Assembly: GCA_019279435.1 (NCBI GenBank)
Contig: JAAALK010000289.1
Coordinates: forward strand, 12,406,342 to 12,470,341
Length of the DNA stretch: 64,000 nt
From: Zizania palustris
Lineage: Eukaryota > Streptophyta > Magnoliopsida > Poales > Poaceae
Direction of reading: 5' to 3'
In this document: positions 1-11,119 of the stretch, one piece after another
How the letters are laid out: every line of letters begins with the position of its first letter
Position numbering within the stretch: position 1 is the stretch's first letter
Notes under the pieces: generated by a model
Told to the model about the DNA's origin: nothing
Databases searched by the model: none
The model's input: the letters and a program-made list of their open reading frames with translations, nothing else
Translations under genes and position numbers: made by a program

Positions 1-1738
1 GAACCCACACCTTCTGAGACTTCGACTGAGGACGAGGGCGGACCTCTGATCACTTCTTCCACTTCGAACGAGCCCCCTTAGTCAAGTCCAGAGGTGCCAG
101 CTACTGACTCTGGTGAGGTGACTTTAGATCACCAGGGATCCCGAGCAGTTCAGCGTGATCACCCCTCAGAGCTCATCATTGATGATTTGTCTGAATGGAC
201 TTTGCGTTCGTCTGTTGACTCTCTTGTTGTGTTTGCTGAATCTGCTTTTGTTGCATATTTTGAGCCTAGATATGTTTCTCATGCTCTTTCTGATTCGAAT
301 TGGATTAATGCTATGCAAGAAGAGCTTGAAAATTTTGTCCGCAATCGGGTTTGGACACTAGTTGAGCTGCCACCCGGATGCAACCCCATAGCCACCAAGT
401 GGGTGTTCAAGAACAAGCAAGGTGAAGATGGGGTTGTGGTGCGCAACAAAGCTCGACTGGTTGCCCAGGGTTTTTGCCAGAAGGAAGGTATTGACTTTGA
501 AGAAACTTTCGCCCCTGTTGCCCATCTTGAGTCCATTCGCATTCTCTTAGTTTTTGTTGCTTCGAAGGGTTTTAAGCTTTTTCAAATGGATGTCAAGAGT
601 GCTTTTCTGAATGGGTACATAGAGGAGGAGGTTTATGTTAGGCAGCCCCCAGTTTTGAGAACCCTAAGTTTTCTCGACATGTTTTTAAGCTGCAGAATGC
701 TTTATACGGTCTGAAGCAAGCCCCTAGGGCGTGGTATGACCGGTTAAAGCAGTTTTTGTTGGGGAAGGGCTTTGTGATGGGTTCTGTGGATAAAAATCTT
801 TTCTTGCTCAAAGATGCTTCAGATTTCTTAGTCGCTCAGATTTACGTGGACGACATTATCTTTGGCAGTACTATTGATGCTCTTGTGTCCAAGTTTTCTG
901 AGCAGATGCACAGCGAGTTTGATATGAGCCTCATGGGTGAGCTCAAGTACTTCTTAGGGCTCCAGATCTAGCAGACCAAGGACAACACCTTCATCCACCA
1001 GGGCAAGTACACTCGTGACATATTGAAGAAGTTCGACTTTGGTGGAGAGTTGAAGCCTTAGATGACCCCAATGGGAACATCTGGGGGCCTGGACAAGGAC
1101 GAGAGCGGCATTAAGGTCAATGAGAGAGAGTTTCGAGGGATGATCGGTTCGCTGCTGTACTTGACGGCGACGAGGCCAGACATACAGTTTGCTGTGGGAC
1201 TGTGCGCGCGCTTCCAGTATTCACCACGCGCGTCTCATCGGCAGGCTGCCAAGCGCATTTTTAGGTATCTTACCTATGCGCCCGATATTGGTCTTTACTA
1301 TTCAACATCATCATCTCTTGAATTATCTGGCTTTTCGGACGATAACTTTGGTGGGTGCCGGTTTGATCGCAAGTCAACTTCTGGTACTTGCCAGTTTCTT
1401 GGTTCGTCTCTTGTTTCTTGGTCTTCTCGAAAGCAGTCTGGAGTTGCTCTTTCGACCACTGAGGCTGAGTATGTAGCTGCTGCTAGCTGCTGCTCACAGT
1501 TAGTTTGAATGATTTCCACTTTGCGAGATTTTGGGTTGTTCTTTCCTACCAGAGTTCCTCTGTTTTGCGACAGCACCAGTGCTATTAGTGTAGGGAAAAC
1601 CCTTGTCTCCATTCAAATACCAAACACATTGATGTGCGCTTTCACTTTCTGCGGGATCAATATGAGAAAGGTGTCATTGACCTTGTTCATGTTGATACCC
1701 ATCATCAGTTGGCTGACATTTTCACCAAACCCCTAGAT
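1..1738 (+). pseudogene. Copia pol fragment: reverse transcriptase and RNase H
   Basis: The frame is already open at base 1 and reads linker, RT and RNase H of a copia polyprotein. RT landmarks are the KWVFKNK and KARLVAQGF segments (about 400-470), FQMDVKSAFLNGYI (580-620) and the catalytic IYVDDIIFG (840-870), which is intact. RNase H landmarks are TRPDIQFAVG (1170-1200), RKSTSGTCQFLGSSLVSW (1370-1430) and STTEAEYVA (1455-1475). It is broken by in-frame stops near 79, 969, 1059 and 1506 and a one-base loss near 650 after VRQPP. Several stops read as CAG to TAG or TGG to TGA, as expected from cytosine deamination. It ends at the H-x-LADIFTKPL-like tail before 1738. Integrase and gag lie to the left, outside the window. 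Confidence 0.88.
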
Positions 1739-3144
1739 TAGTCTACCTTTGAGCGTTTACGAGGGGATTTCGGTGTTGTGTATCCTTTTTAGGATATTTT
1801 GCGTCAGTTTTATTTCTTCTTTACTCTTTTCTTGAGTGCTTTTGTGTGTGTTCATATCATACATACTCACATATCACACTTTTGAGCTTGCTTTTGTTAT
1901 ATGATTGAACTGCGTTACTTATTCTAGTTGGTACATGCTTTTGATTACTTGTCAATGATCATGCTTTGGTTCAGTTCACTTGATATGTCTGATATCTGTC
2001 ATGTGCATGGTTTTTGTGCTTTAAAATTGAAAAATGATCACCATTGCTTCTGGTAACTCGCATGTGTAGGCTGGATGCTCTTGCTATATGTTACATGCCT
2101 TGTAGCTAGTTCCTTCCTTAGATGCAAATATGCAACTTGGATATCTATATGCTTTAAACATGGAAAATGTGCTATAAAAATGATGAAAAATCAGAAAAAT
2201 GAAAATTTCCATGCCTTTTTATGCATAATTTGAAAAGATCCAGGTGGGTTTGCTTTATCGCATTGCATTGTTCTGGACTGCGTACCATAGCACTTTGGTA
2301 TGAACTAGGATAGTGTAGTGTATGCCAAGACCAATGTCTTAACCTTCTGATGGTCCAGTTCTGGCCTAGGCTTGACTTGGTCGGTCAGCATAAGGTTTGA
2401 CATGCAAATAACCCCTCGCAAAAATGAAAAAGGAAAAAGAAAAAGCCTGAAAATTGAAATGATAACAAGTTTGCTGAAGCACTTTGATTTGGACAATGCT
2501 TATCTTAGTAGATATCAGTTAGCTTCTGCATCTCATGCTTTACCCTGCTTGTCAACTGGAAAATGTGGTGATGCTTTTGTTTGCAAAAACTGAAAAAAAT
2601 GCGTGCTAATGACTTTCTTTAGATATCATCTGTTGCACTGATCATGCCATTTGTCTTAGACAGTATATCTTTTGCTATACCTGTTAGATGTTGTAATTGC
2701 AGTCAATCATATCTGAAAAGCATGCTTTCTTCACTCCACCTGCACCCCAGTTGCATTCATTGCATATTTTAAGGGGGAGTTGCATTTCACGGGGAGTCTG
2801 TGTCTTTTTAGAGTGCATATCGTCTCGCTTGATGAGTCCACTTGTCAACAAGGGGGAGAAATTTTGGGAGAAGAGTTTAAGGGTGAGTTTTGGATTTCTC
2901 TGGGATTTGTTTTAGGGGGAGTTTTTGTCCCGTTTGTCCTTACTCTTGGATATCCTTGTTGATAATTCTGAGATTGCACTCATTTTCTTGCTTTTGTTTG
3001 GCTTTTGGTCATTAGGGTTAAACTTTACTTTATTTTCTTCTTCTCTATTTTCTTGTGCTTTGTTTTCGTGTTTCCACATGTGCTCGCAGGTACTGGAGAG
3101 CTGATGAAGAGAAGTGTTGACAATGGACTCATTAAGGGGGAGAT
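1739..3144 (+). other. Long non-coding 3' region of copia 1 with repeated polypurine tracts
   Basis: There is no coding signal between the RNase H end and the LTR. Purine tracts of the form AAGGGGGAG occur near 2770, 2850, 2910 and 3134. The last one directly precedes the TG of the LTR and is the likely plus-strand primer. A region of similar length and the same repeated tracts occurs in copia 3 (36951-38108), so this is a family trait. Confidence 0.6.
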
Positions 3145-5342
3145 TGAGGAGCCATGCTAAAGAGCGTGGGCCTCATGGCTCCAGATGTGATGAGTCATTG
3201 TCAACAGTAGTCAAAGAGGACTGAAAAGAGGAGAAGACCTACTGCGTCTAGGCCGTGTGTGACTCAGGTACGCAGGCAGCGAGCGACTGTTAGGCAGAGA
3301 GGCCGCGAAGTCAGGCTGGCCCAATCCGGGTACATGGGCTAGGAGCAGCAGAGGATCCACTAGGCTGTTGACCAGGATCGACTCAGGTACACGGGCGACT
3401 AGCGATTGCCGGGCTGAGAGAGCTGCGGAATCAGGCCGGCCCAATACGGGTACCTGGTGCAAAGTCAGTGGACGCTTTGTCAGTTTCGGCGCAAAACTGA
3501 CGACCGCTGATCTTGGATCAGACCGTCCTGGAGCGAAGTTGTAGTCGCTATGAAAGCTCCGCTTCTGGATAAGTCATATGTAAATAGGAGTTTACTATTT
3601 TGTCCTTAGGCCCACAGTCAGTCAGTCGAGTCTGTAAAAATATCCTAAAGGCAGGTTGCTCTTTTCCATTTTATTTCAGCGTTTGTAAAAACCCTAAGGG
3701 TCTTGTGGAATATTCCTAGGCTATTGGGCTGCCTATAAATAGGGCCCCAATCCCTAGGGTTAGGGTTACCCATTCAGTAATTCAATTTAATCCAGAAAAG
3801 AGGTTTGGGTCATTTTTGGCTATCCTGTTTGTTCTCGTGAGAGCGCAGCCGTCGATTTAGACGCACGTCGCTGCTGTTCATCGCCTGTGATTCAAACGTG
3901 CAGATCAATTTCTCAGGTTTTATTCCGTGATTCATAGACAATGTTATTTGAAGTGTTTCAATCGAATCTTGTGAATCTTTTTGCGTGCCTACTGGTTCTG
4001 TCTCTATGCGTAGACTATTTCTCTGTTTGCGTCTGTTCGGTGTTCTGAGAAGAACTAGTTCTTCTTGCTAGCTCCTGTAGCAGCAAGTAGTACCTAGTTT
4101 TAGTTTAATTCTAGCTATTGTTCTATCCCTGAGCCTAGCACTCATCCTGTTTCTTTTTATGCAGAAGGGTCCAGCTAGCCCTGACACCTAACGTTTTTGT
4201 TGATAGGCTATTCTGTTTTTGGCTATAGCTAAGTTTTCTATTGATATTTTTCCTGACATGGCATTCTGATCGAGAGAAGGGAGCTCTCACGTTTCTTGAA
4301 GGTTCTTGCGAAGAGTCGATCTTTGTTGTTAATCTGTGTTCGAAGCCTGCCTGTTCTTTGTGACGGTTTTCTGGTTGAGCTTCGCTCAAGGTTTCAAAGT
4401 CCTTACTTAACCAGACAACTTTGGTTCGAAGCTAGACCAGATTCGAAGGTATCTCAGTTTACTTCACTGCTCGAAGTCTACTTCCGAACTGTTTGGCTGT
4501 CTATCTGGAGTAGCGAAGTTTTTGTGGGAAGTCTGGTTAGCGAAGTGTGCTTCGAAGCAGGCTTCGACCAATTTGCACTACAGGTTTCAAAGTTTATTTT
4601 CTTTTGTGCTTTCGGAGATTGTGATTCAGAGTCTGTTTCTAGGCATCGATTCCTTGTGTAAAAGCACCAGTGGACTTCGATTCGAAGTTAGTCTGTGTTT
4701 CGAAGGTCGCTTCTCCGGTAGTCATTCTTCGGTCAATCTGGCTTCGAAGGTTGCGTTGCAGGCTTTGATTTTTCTCTGTTAAGCTTCGAAGTTGATTTTT
4801 CTTGTGTTAAGCTTCGTAGCTTCGAAGTGTGCTTTTCGAAGCAGGCTTCGGTTGCCTCACACTTCGCACCAAAGCATGCTTCATAGTTTGCTACACTCTT
4901 CACCGAACTAGCTTCGACTTCATCGGCCTTCGCACTTCAACTTTGAAGCATACTTCGACAACTATAGGCTTCAGCACGACTACTTCGAGATAGCTTCGGC
5001 ATTGCAGGCTTCGTCAAGTACCGTTCAGGAGACAACTCAGAACAGTAACCCTTCTCGTTTTTATATACACTTAGAAAAACTGTTGTGCTGATTTATCTCT
5101 GTGATCTTTGATCTGCCCATGTTCTAAATGCTTTGTTATTCTGCCTATTAGCACTGTATTGGTGTTTCTTTGTCCAGGACACCGGTCGTTTCTAGGCTAG
5201 ATACTTTTATACTTTGGCGATCTATTTACGTTTTGCTGCTAAGTCTTTTGAGGTGCGTTGGGTGTTGGGAGCAGGCCATTGATTCGAAAGAATTTTTAGG
5301 CGCCCATTCACCCCCCCTCTGGTCACTACTTTCGGTCCTACA
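3145..5342 (+). repeat. 3' LTR of copia element 1 (about 2.2 kb)
   Basis: It starts TGAGGAGCC directly after AAGGGGGAGAT and ends GGTCCTACA. The last 60 bp (cattcaccccccctctggtc and following) closely match the LTR end of copia 2 at 25150-25207. A TATA box, CTATAAATAG, lies at 3733-3742, marking the U3/R area. The 4340-4845 part is densely studded with TTCGAA. Confidence 0.8.
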
Positions 5343-5854
5343 TTCGGCCATTGTTGCTCGGAACCACCGTGCGGAGCACCAGGATAGCTCAGCTCAAAGC
5401 CTTCGTGCGGAGGGTTCGCAACCTCCGGTCCGATGGTACCCTTCGAAGGTTTTGGCCTCTTCGGCTGCTTTAGCTGAGTGCGCGGGCCTACTTCTTTTGC
5501 CCTCTTCTAATGTTTGTTCAACAACATGTTATATGTCACCTTCGGCCTCTTGCGAGCCTTAGCCGAAGGGGTATTGATGTTCTGTTTCCACACTCCTACC
5601 TCGGGGTTCTTTGGCACGAGTGTGCGAGTACGCAGTTCCCCAATAATCAAATCTTTTCCTTTAGTAGACTCGGCCTATTCTGGCCGAATCAACACCTTCT
5701 TCTCGGCGAGGTCGACGGCGTTGACCAGAAAAGGATCTTTATCCAGCTTCATTTTTGGATCATGGTCTATCTTCAATCGTCCTTCTTCTATGGCCGATTG
5801 TATCTGCCATCGAAAAACATTGCAATCATTAGTATTATGAGAATGTGGATCATG
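5343..5854 (-). pseudogene. E3 gag-protease spacer, decayed
   Basis: Directly downstream of the gag stop, the minus strand continues with a segment parallel to 62152-62800 of the plus copy. It includes a HDxHSHNTNDCNVF-like cysteine/histidine stretch (about 5840-5800), KMKLDKDPFLVNAV (about 5750), and a later segment rich in PKxxVGVWK and tryptophan. Stops and frame changes interrupt it. The last matching words (caatggccgaat) end at the copia LTR boundary. Confidence 0.65.
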
Positions 5855-7504
5855 CTACTTACAGTATGGATGCTTCTTTAACTCGTCGGTAGGTGGGATA
5901 ACTTGACCTTTAGGTAACCTGAGAAGCTGACTCTTTAAGAGGAAATCAAATATTTTATCACATTTAGTCACATCGAATGAGTACTTGACCTCATTAAGAC
6001 TATTGTTTGTGGGGGATGGTCGTAGTTCGGAGCAAGTGACAGGTTTGTTTTTAGTGTTGGTAACCCATTCGGCCGCATACATGTCAGTCGAATCCTCCTC
6101 CTCTAACTCCTCCTCATCAGAGCGTTCCATGATGTGGATTTCGGCCCTAGTCTTGCTAAACGTTTTAATGAATTTCTTATCTTTGGCTCGGCCTTCTTGG
6201 ACCAGAGCCTGCTGTAGGACTTGGCTAACTTCTAAAAAGTTCTGGTTATCTAACCTTTCTTTAAGTTCGGAACACAACCCGTTAAAAGCTAATTCCGCCA
6301 AGTCCCTTTCTGAAATATTAAGACTAAAGCACCGGTTTCTAGTATCCCTGAAACGCTTGATATACTCAGAGGCGCTCTCACTAGATTTTTGCTTAACCGA
6401 TGTCAAATGCAAAAGCCTAAGTTCTGTTTCACCCGTGTAGAAATAAACATGGAATTTCCGCTCCAAATCGTCCCACGTGTGGATGGAATTCGGCGGGAGC
6501 GCCGAAAACCAAGTGAAAGTTGTGCCGGATAGCGAGAGAGAAAATAGTCTAACCTTGAGGGCATCTATCCCGCTAACCTCTCCACACTGCGCCAAAAATT
6601 GACTAATATGTTCTAGTGTGGTCCTGCTACCATCGCCATCTAATTTAGTGAACTCGTGGATCCTATAGTCGTGGGGGTAGGGTACTGTATCAAGATGATT
6701 GGGGTATGGTTTGCGGTAAACCCTAACCCGTCCCTTGGGCACAAAGCCAGCACACTCCCTAAACAGTGCGTGGACCCGCTCATCTAAATCATCGTGGTAG
6801 TTTGTTTGCATGAGCCTCTCATGTGGGGGCACGACACGTGGTGGGATATCGGCGTGTCGGCCATGTGCTTCTTCCCTACGCGCTATTTGTATAACGTGCT
6901 CGTGTCCGGGCACCTGCGTGTGTGGTGTGGGTAGCGCGGGTATTGGCGCAGGTGTTGTGTGGTATGCAATATTAGTTTGACCACAGGCATAATGATTGGT
7001 CTCGGCCATAAGTGATGAGGCCGAAGACATGTTTGTCAGAGGTGCACTAGCTATAGGAACCGGGGGTGTTGCCTCAGTGAAGCCGAACCTTCTAAGAGTC
7101 GCCTCTACTTGGGAGTTAACTGTCGAATCTAAACGGTTGGCTAGCGAAGCGCTAACGGCATGATCTACTGATGCGGCTATTTTTTGCTCAATCTCTAAAG
7201 AAGATAAACGAGGCAATACCGGTGTTACCTGGACCTGAGCAGGGTTGGGGGTGACGATGTCACGCTTGATGAAGCCTGTGCGTGTCTTGATGTAGCCTCC
7301 AAGCATCATGTCCTGGAGCGCCTTTAGCCTTGCCTCGATCTCTGCTCGGTCTTCTGCGGGGATATCTTCAAGTATAGGTGACATTATGTTGCGGTTGTCG
7401 ATATCCGCGCCTCCTATTGTGTCCATCGGCGGTGTAAACGTAGTAGTCGAAGTAGATGTACCGGCAGCCGATGTAGACGTACTCATCGTGTTGGCATAGC
7501 TCAT
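5855..7504 (-). CDS. E3 gypsy gag polyprotein
   Basis: The open frame runs from ATG at 7504, directly overlapping the primer-binding site, to a stop at 5855, about 549 codons. A Ser/Thr-rich N-terminus (MSTSTSAAGTST) is followed by a helical stretch and the conserved retrotransposon gag domain in the second half: FTWFSALPP, WDDLERKFHVYFY, SASEYIKRFRDTRNRCF, then LAELAFNGL and ERLDNQNF. The C-terminus is acidic (DEEELEEED). Gag would build the cytoplasmic virus-like particle. The ORF could start further upstream inside the LTR, but the ATG after the primer site is more likely, and the plus copy starts at the equivalent place. The frame ends where the plus copy reads YKWHD, so a nonsense change (TGG to TAG) probably shortened this copy. 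Confidence 0.82.
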   Translation of the reverse strand: MSYANTMSTSTSAAGTSTSTTTFTPPMDTIGGADIDNRNIMSPILEDIPAEDRAEIEARLKALQDMMLGGYIKTRTGFIKRDIVTPNPAQVQVTPVLPRLSSLEIEQKIAASVDHAVSASLANRLDSTVNSQVEATLRRFGFTEATPPVPIASAPLTNMSSASSLMAETNHYACGQTNIAYHTTPAPIPALPTPHTQVPGHEHVIQIARREEAHGRHADIPPRVVPPHERLMQTNYHDDLDERVHALFRECAGFVPKGRVRVYRKPYPNHLDTVPYPHDYRIHEFTKLDGDGSRTTLEHISQFLAQCGEVSGIDALKVRLFSLSLSGTTFTWFSALPPNSIHTWDDLERKFHVYFYTGETELRLLHLTSVKQKSSESASEYIKRFRDTRNRCFSLNISERDLAELAFNGLCSELKERLDNQNFLEVSQVLQQALVQEGRAKDKKFIKTFSKTRAEIHIMERSDEEELEEEDSTDMYAAEWVTNTKNKPVTCSELRPSPTNNSLNEVKYSFDVTKCDKIFDFLLKSQLLRLPKGQVIPPTDELKKHPYCK

Positions 7505-7521
7505 CCCCAGCGGAGTCGCCA
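7504..7521 (-). other. Primer-binding site of E3 minus copy
   Basis: On the minus strand TGGCGACTCCGCTGGGGA follows the LTR end after a short spacer. It begins with TGG, the complement of a tRNA CCA end, as expected for minus-strand priming. The donor tRNA is not assigned. Confidence 0.7.
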
Positions 7522-7528
7522 AAAAGTG

Positions 7529-8979
7529 TGTTGACACAAAAATGTGCCCCCGCACTTGGGTCAGTCCGGCGATCCAAAAGTGCACGGATACTTAGGGATG
7601 GGCCTAAGCGTGACGTAGTACCGACGCCGCGTTCTGACTACCCTTAATAGTGATAAGGGGGGTGGAGTCACCCAGAAACCAGATTACAAGAAATAATCAA
7701 ATTAGCCGGAAGAAATAGATTAAACGGGTTAAAATCAGCAAACCAGTCGGAGCCCTCTTGGTTCGAAATCTGATGCGAAAGGTGCGCCGAAGGGTACCTT
7801 CGGTGTCTGGTGCGAAGTGCTCCGCCGAAGGGTGCTTCAACGTTCGAACTGATCCGGGCGAAGATAGACATCGAATGGATCTGAATGTGGTGGTCACCTC
7901 CGAACAGCGGGGTTCAGCGTGCGATCTCTGATGCAGTGAATTACAGAGTAGCGACGCGAAGGCCACACGCGGGTACAACTTTGTTTGGTGTGGAGCGTAG
8001 TCGTGGCGAAGCCTGTCATGACGAAGTATGCCGGCAGAGCCTATTGTCGAAGCCTGTGATCCTGTCGAAGGGTGTCCTGGGGACCTCTGGAACCAATCTC
8101 TCAGCTCCGAACACCTCCGATGAAGGTGCTCCAAACGTGCGAACCTGCTACAGGGATGATGCGAAGTACCAATTCGGCCTTAGGACCAAATCTTGCGAGG
8201 TGTTACACGGGTGGCGAAGGTACCAATCTATTATGCAGATTAGCGGATACTTCACAGACGAAGTAACAAGGCGATAGCAATCTGTTACGTAGACTAACGG
8301 GGACTTACCGGCCGAAGTACCAAGGCTTATTACTGTTCCGTAGTGGCGGATGGAGGGCTTCCAGGCAAACCCACGAAGAGGCACTGGAAAGTAAAGGTAG
8401 AAGTAAAGGTACGATCAAAGCATGGCTTTGATTTGGTTTGTGTTGGGGGGACTCTCCACGCTGGCTAGGCCTCTCTATTTATAGAGGGTTAACTCTAATC
8501 TAATCTACTATTAATCTGCCCGGATAGAGATAAAGATCGAGCTGGAAATGCGTCCAACTCTATCTCTGCCGAGGTGGGCTTCGGCCAGGCCCGCCGAGGC
8601 CTGCTCCTCGGGCCGAAGCTTTGGTAGCGTGGGCTTTGGCCAAGCCCGTCGAGGGTTGCTCCTCGGGCCGAAACTTTGGTAGCGTGGGCTTCGGCCAGGC
8701 CCATCGAGGCTTGCTCTTGGGCCGATGCTTCGACAACATGGGCTTCCTAAGCTTCGACAGCGTGGGCCTCTGAAGGCCTCCGAAGCTTCGGCAGCGTGGG
8801 CCCCCAAAGGCTTCCTGGCCAAAGCCCATGGGCTGGTTGGAGGCTTTTGGAGCCCATAACTTGATGGGCTTCAGCCCTGTGGGGCTTTGGACAGACCGTG
8901 GACATGTGTATTTTCGGCCCAAATCACCAAAAATTGATATTTTGATAATCTAGCCATTAATGCCATTTTCTGCCATACA
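7529..8979 (-). repeat. 5' LTR of E3 minus copy (about 1.45 kb)
   Basis: On the minus strand it starts TGTATGGCAGAAAATGGC and ends GTCAACA. It parallels the 1314-bp plus LTR (59285-60598). The TATA box CTATAAATAGAG lies near 8474-8486. Extra length is largely explained by a 55-bp repeat present three times in U3 (8574-8740). Confidence 0.8.
8574..8740. repeat. 55-bp tandem repeat, about three copies, in E3 U3
   Basis: GTGGGCTTCGGCCA-type words recur at 8574, 8629 and 8684, exactly 55 bp apart, each followed by a cctcgggccgaa segment. The plus-strand LTR has a single copy near 59480-59530. The repeats lie upstream of the TATA box in the direction of transcription. Confidence 0.75.
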
Positions 8980-9459
8980 TATCCTGTAACGGGTCATGCC
9001 TCCCTATCCCTTAGGGCGCAAGATTGTGTGACTCGGTTGTCATACTTCTTTCGTGACCAAACGAGGTGTTCGATAGTTCTTGCCTAATAGGCTCTTGTGG
9101 CGATGGTGTCTTCTAAGTGTGTTGTAGGTTTTAGAGCAGACATGGATGGTTGAGAGGGAAATACATCATACCTTGCATCTGTTCTAAAGCCATAGTGTTG
9201 TCAATGGTCTTCTTGATCAACCTATGTAGAGTGTTGACCAACACCTCAAACTGATTGATGGTGGCGTCTTGAAAACTGACCCAAGGGCTTTTAACTAGTT
9301 TGATAGTTTCTCCGGTCAGGGTAGTCTTTTGCAATTGACTTCTCTAGATTGGACCAGATCAGGCCATGCCGAAGGACTCGAGGCATAGCTTCTGGTAGTC
9401 TTCTATGTACTTCTGTATGCCCTCTGCTCTTTGCTCATCTATTAATGCCTCCAATGTGA
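8980..9459. other. Unassigned 480-bp stretch
   Basis: No recognisable domain. A short minus frame (9334-9131) is not recognised; it has no catalytic or zinc-finger motif. It may be non-coding or decayed element sequence between the E3 LTR and the copia relic. Confidence 0.4.
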
Positions 9460-10790
9460 CTAGGATGATTTTATTGTTGTTGCGATCGCCTGGCATGGTT
9501 GAGTTGTCTGAAGATGATCCCACAAAGAAGCATTTTCAAACTTAGGACTGGGCTTGTCAGACGTCATACATTTGGTATATGCCTCACATCCCCAAATCAT
9601 TAGAAAAGACAAACTGGGACGCCTCCTAGACCACATTTCGTATGGCATCTTCTCTACTGACTTAGATTGATCTCTATTTATTGTGAAAGCTATGATTTCT
9701 AGAGCAAGTCCAGAAAAGGATAATGGAAGATCACCATGACTCATCATAGACCAAACCATGTTCAACAAGGTGTGGTTCCTCCACTCGAACACTCCATTCC
9801 ACTAGTGTGTGCTAGTGGATTCAGCTATGGAACAATTCGACACTGCTTGAAATGATCACTAAACTCATGACTAAATATTCACCTCCACGATCAGATAATA
9901 GAAATTTAATTGTCTTGCCCGTATGATTTTGTACTTCATTTTGAAACTCCTTGAACTTTTCGAAGGATTCCCACTTATGCCTCATCAAGTAGTCATAGCC
10001 ATATCTACTAAAGTCATCGATAAAAGTGATAAAGTACTGAAAACCATTACTAGCCGTGTGACTCATTGGACCACACACATCATTATGTACTATGGCCAAT
10101 AGCTCACTCGCCCTCTCACACTATCCAGTTAAAGGCGCCTTCATCATTTTGCGATGTAAGAAAGACTCGCATGTGTCATATGATTCAAAATCAAATTACT
10201 GCAAAAGTCCATCACTATGGAGCTTCTGCACACGCTTCTCATTTATATGAGTGAAACGACAATGCCAGGCGTAGGTAGGATTCAAATCATTGAGTCATTG
10301 ATTCTTAGTACTAATGTTATAGACATGTGCATCTTCAAGATTCAGAATGTATAAGCCATTCACTAATGGGAAAATACTATAGAGCATGCCATTCGAGAAT
10401 ATAGAACAACACTGTTCTTTATCACGAACTCATATCCATCTTCCTCCAAACATGAAGAAGAGATAATATTTATACCCAATGCTAGAACATAATAACAATT
10501 ATTTAATTCTAGAACTAATCCTTAGGGTAGCAACAAGGTATAAGCACCGACGGCCATCGCTGCAACTTTTGCACCATTGTCGGCACGAATATCCAGTTCG
10601 CCTACTGCACATTTTCTCGACCTACTCAATCCTTGCAACGATTTGCAAGTTTGAATCATCGAAACGGTATCAAAACTCCATGAATCACTTGGATGATTAG
10701 CATGATTAATTTCAATAACATTTATACTTGAAGTAGAAGTGGAAGTCCAACCTCCCTTCTACTTCCAATTTCTTTGGATCGAAAATTATG
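9460..10790 (-). pseudogene. Copia pol relic: protease, pre-integrase, integrase
   Basis: The minus strand reads a copia polyprotein in pieces. Protease is near 10690-10650, where the active site reads DTV instead of DTG. A conserved LELNNCYY-like segment (about 10500) and an NGLYILNLEDAHVYN-like segment (about 10360-10300) precede the integrase zinc region. The integrase core at 10099-9821 has HNDVCGP (first Asp) and LSDRGGEY (second Asp). The Glu-containing part, GVFEWRNHTLLNM, is at 9800-9760, followed by NRDQSKSVEKMPYEMW. Several stops and deletions interrupt it. It belongs to a copia lineage different from the three SIRE-like elements; no LTR was found. Confidence 0.8.
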
Positions 10791-10858
10791 ATCTGGCATC
10801 GGAAATTCTGATCTGACTTCTCTACCACAAATTTTGACCAGCATCGGAATATTTGATC

Positions 10859-11003
10859 AACCATCGGAACTTCCGATCCGACAAATATCAGAACTTCTAC
10901 ATCCACTGTCAACAAATTTCTCAGCATTGATTACCCACTCCCTCGTGTGAGCTCCACTTTTCATCCAACCACTATACATCCACTGTCGGTCGTCTTCAGC
11001 CAT
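10859..11003 (-). pseudogene. CACTA transposase-associated domain (N-terminal fragment)
   Basis: From ATG at 11003 the minus strand reads MAEDDRQWMYSGWMKSGAHT, then a REWV...EKFVD segment. This matches the N-terminal Transpos_assoc domain that starts many plant En/Spm ORF-2-like proteins. The frame closes at about 10859, where the sequence passes into the copia relic, so the catalytic transposase is missing. The longer frame upstream of 11003 is not needed. Confidence 0.7.
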
Positions 11004-11119
11004 TCTATAGGCAAAACATTCATTCAATCGAGAATGCATCATAAGTACTAGACGTTTTCTACATACCACGGGCCTATGTATATAGGAAAAGATAGGTCCT
11101 AAACCCACCCAACAGTGAC

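Larger units (their letters stand above)
1..5342 (+). mobile_element. Ty1/copia LTR retrotransposon 1 (SIRE/Maximus-like), 3' part
   Basis: The order is reverse transcriptase, RNase H, a long non-coding 3' region with several GGGGGAG tracts, then a TG...CA LTR. That is the 3' half of a plant Ty1/copia element resembling the SIRE/Maximus group. The left half lies outside the window. The right end (5342) abuts E3 gag-spacer sequence, so the element probably inserted into that gypsy copy. The target duplication cannot be checked because the left end is absent. Confidence 0.85.
5343..8979 (-). mobile_element. Ty3/gypsy element E3, minus copy (5' LTR, gag, spacer)
   Basis: Read on the minus strand, the order is LTR (8979-7529), primer-binding site (7521-7504), gag and gag-PR spacer, cut at 5343 by copia 1. 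It matches the plus-strand copy at 59285-64000 throughout. PR, RT and integrase are missing here. Confidence 0.85.

Noticed and set aside
4340..4845. Heat-shock elements in the copia LTR
   Set aside because: TTC and GAA abut without the two-base spacing that heat-shock elements need.
5170..5562. Plus-strand ORF over the copia LTR end
   Set aside because: It crosses the LTR boundary into E3 spacer sequence coded on the other strand.
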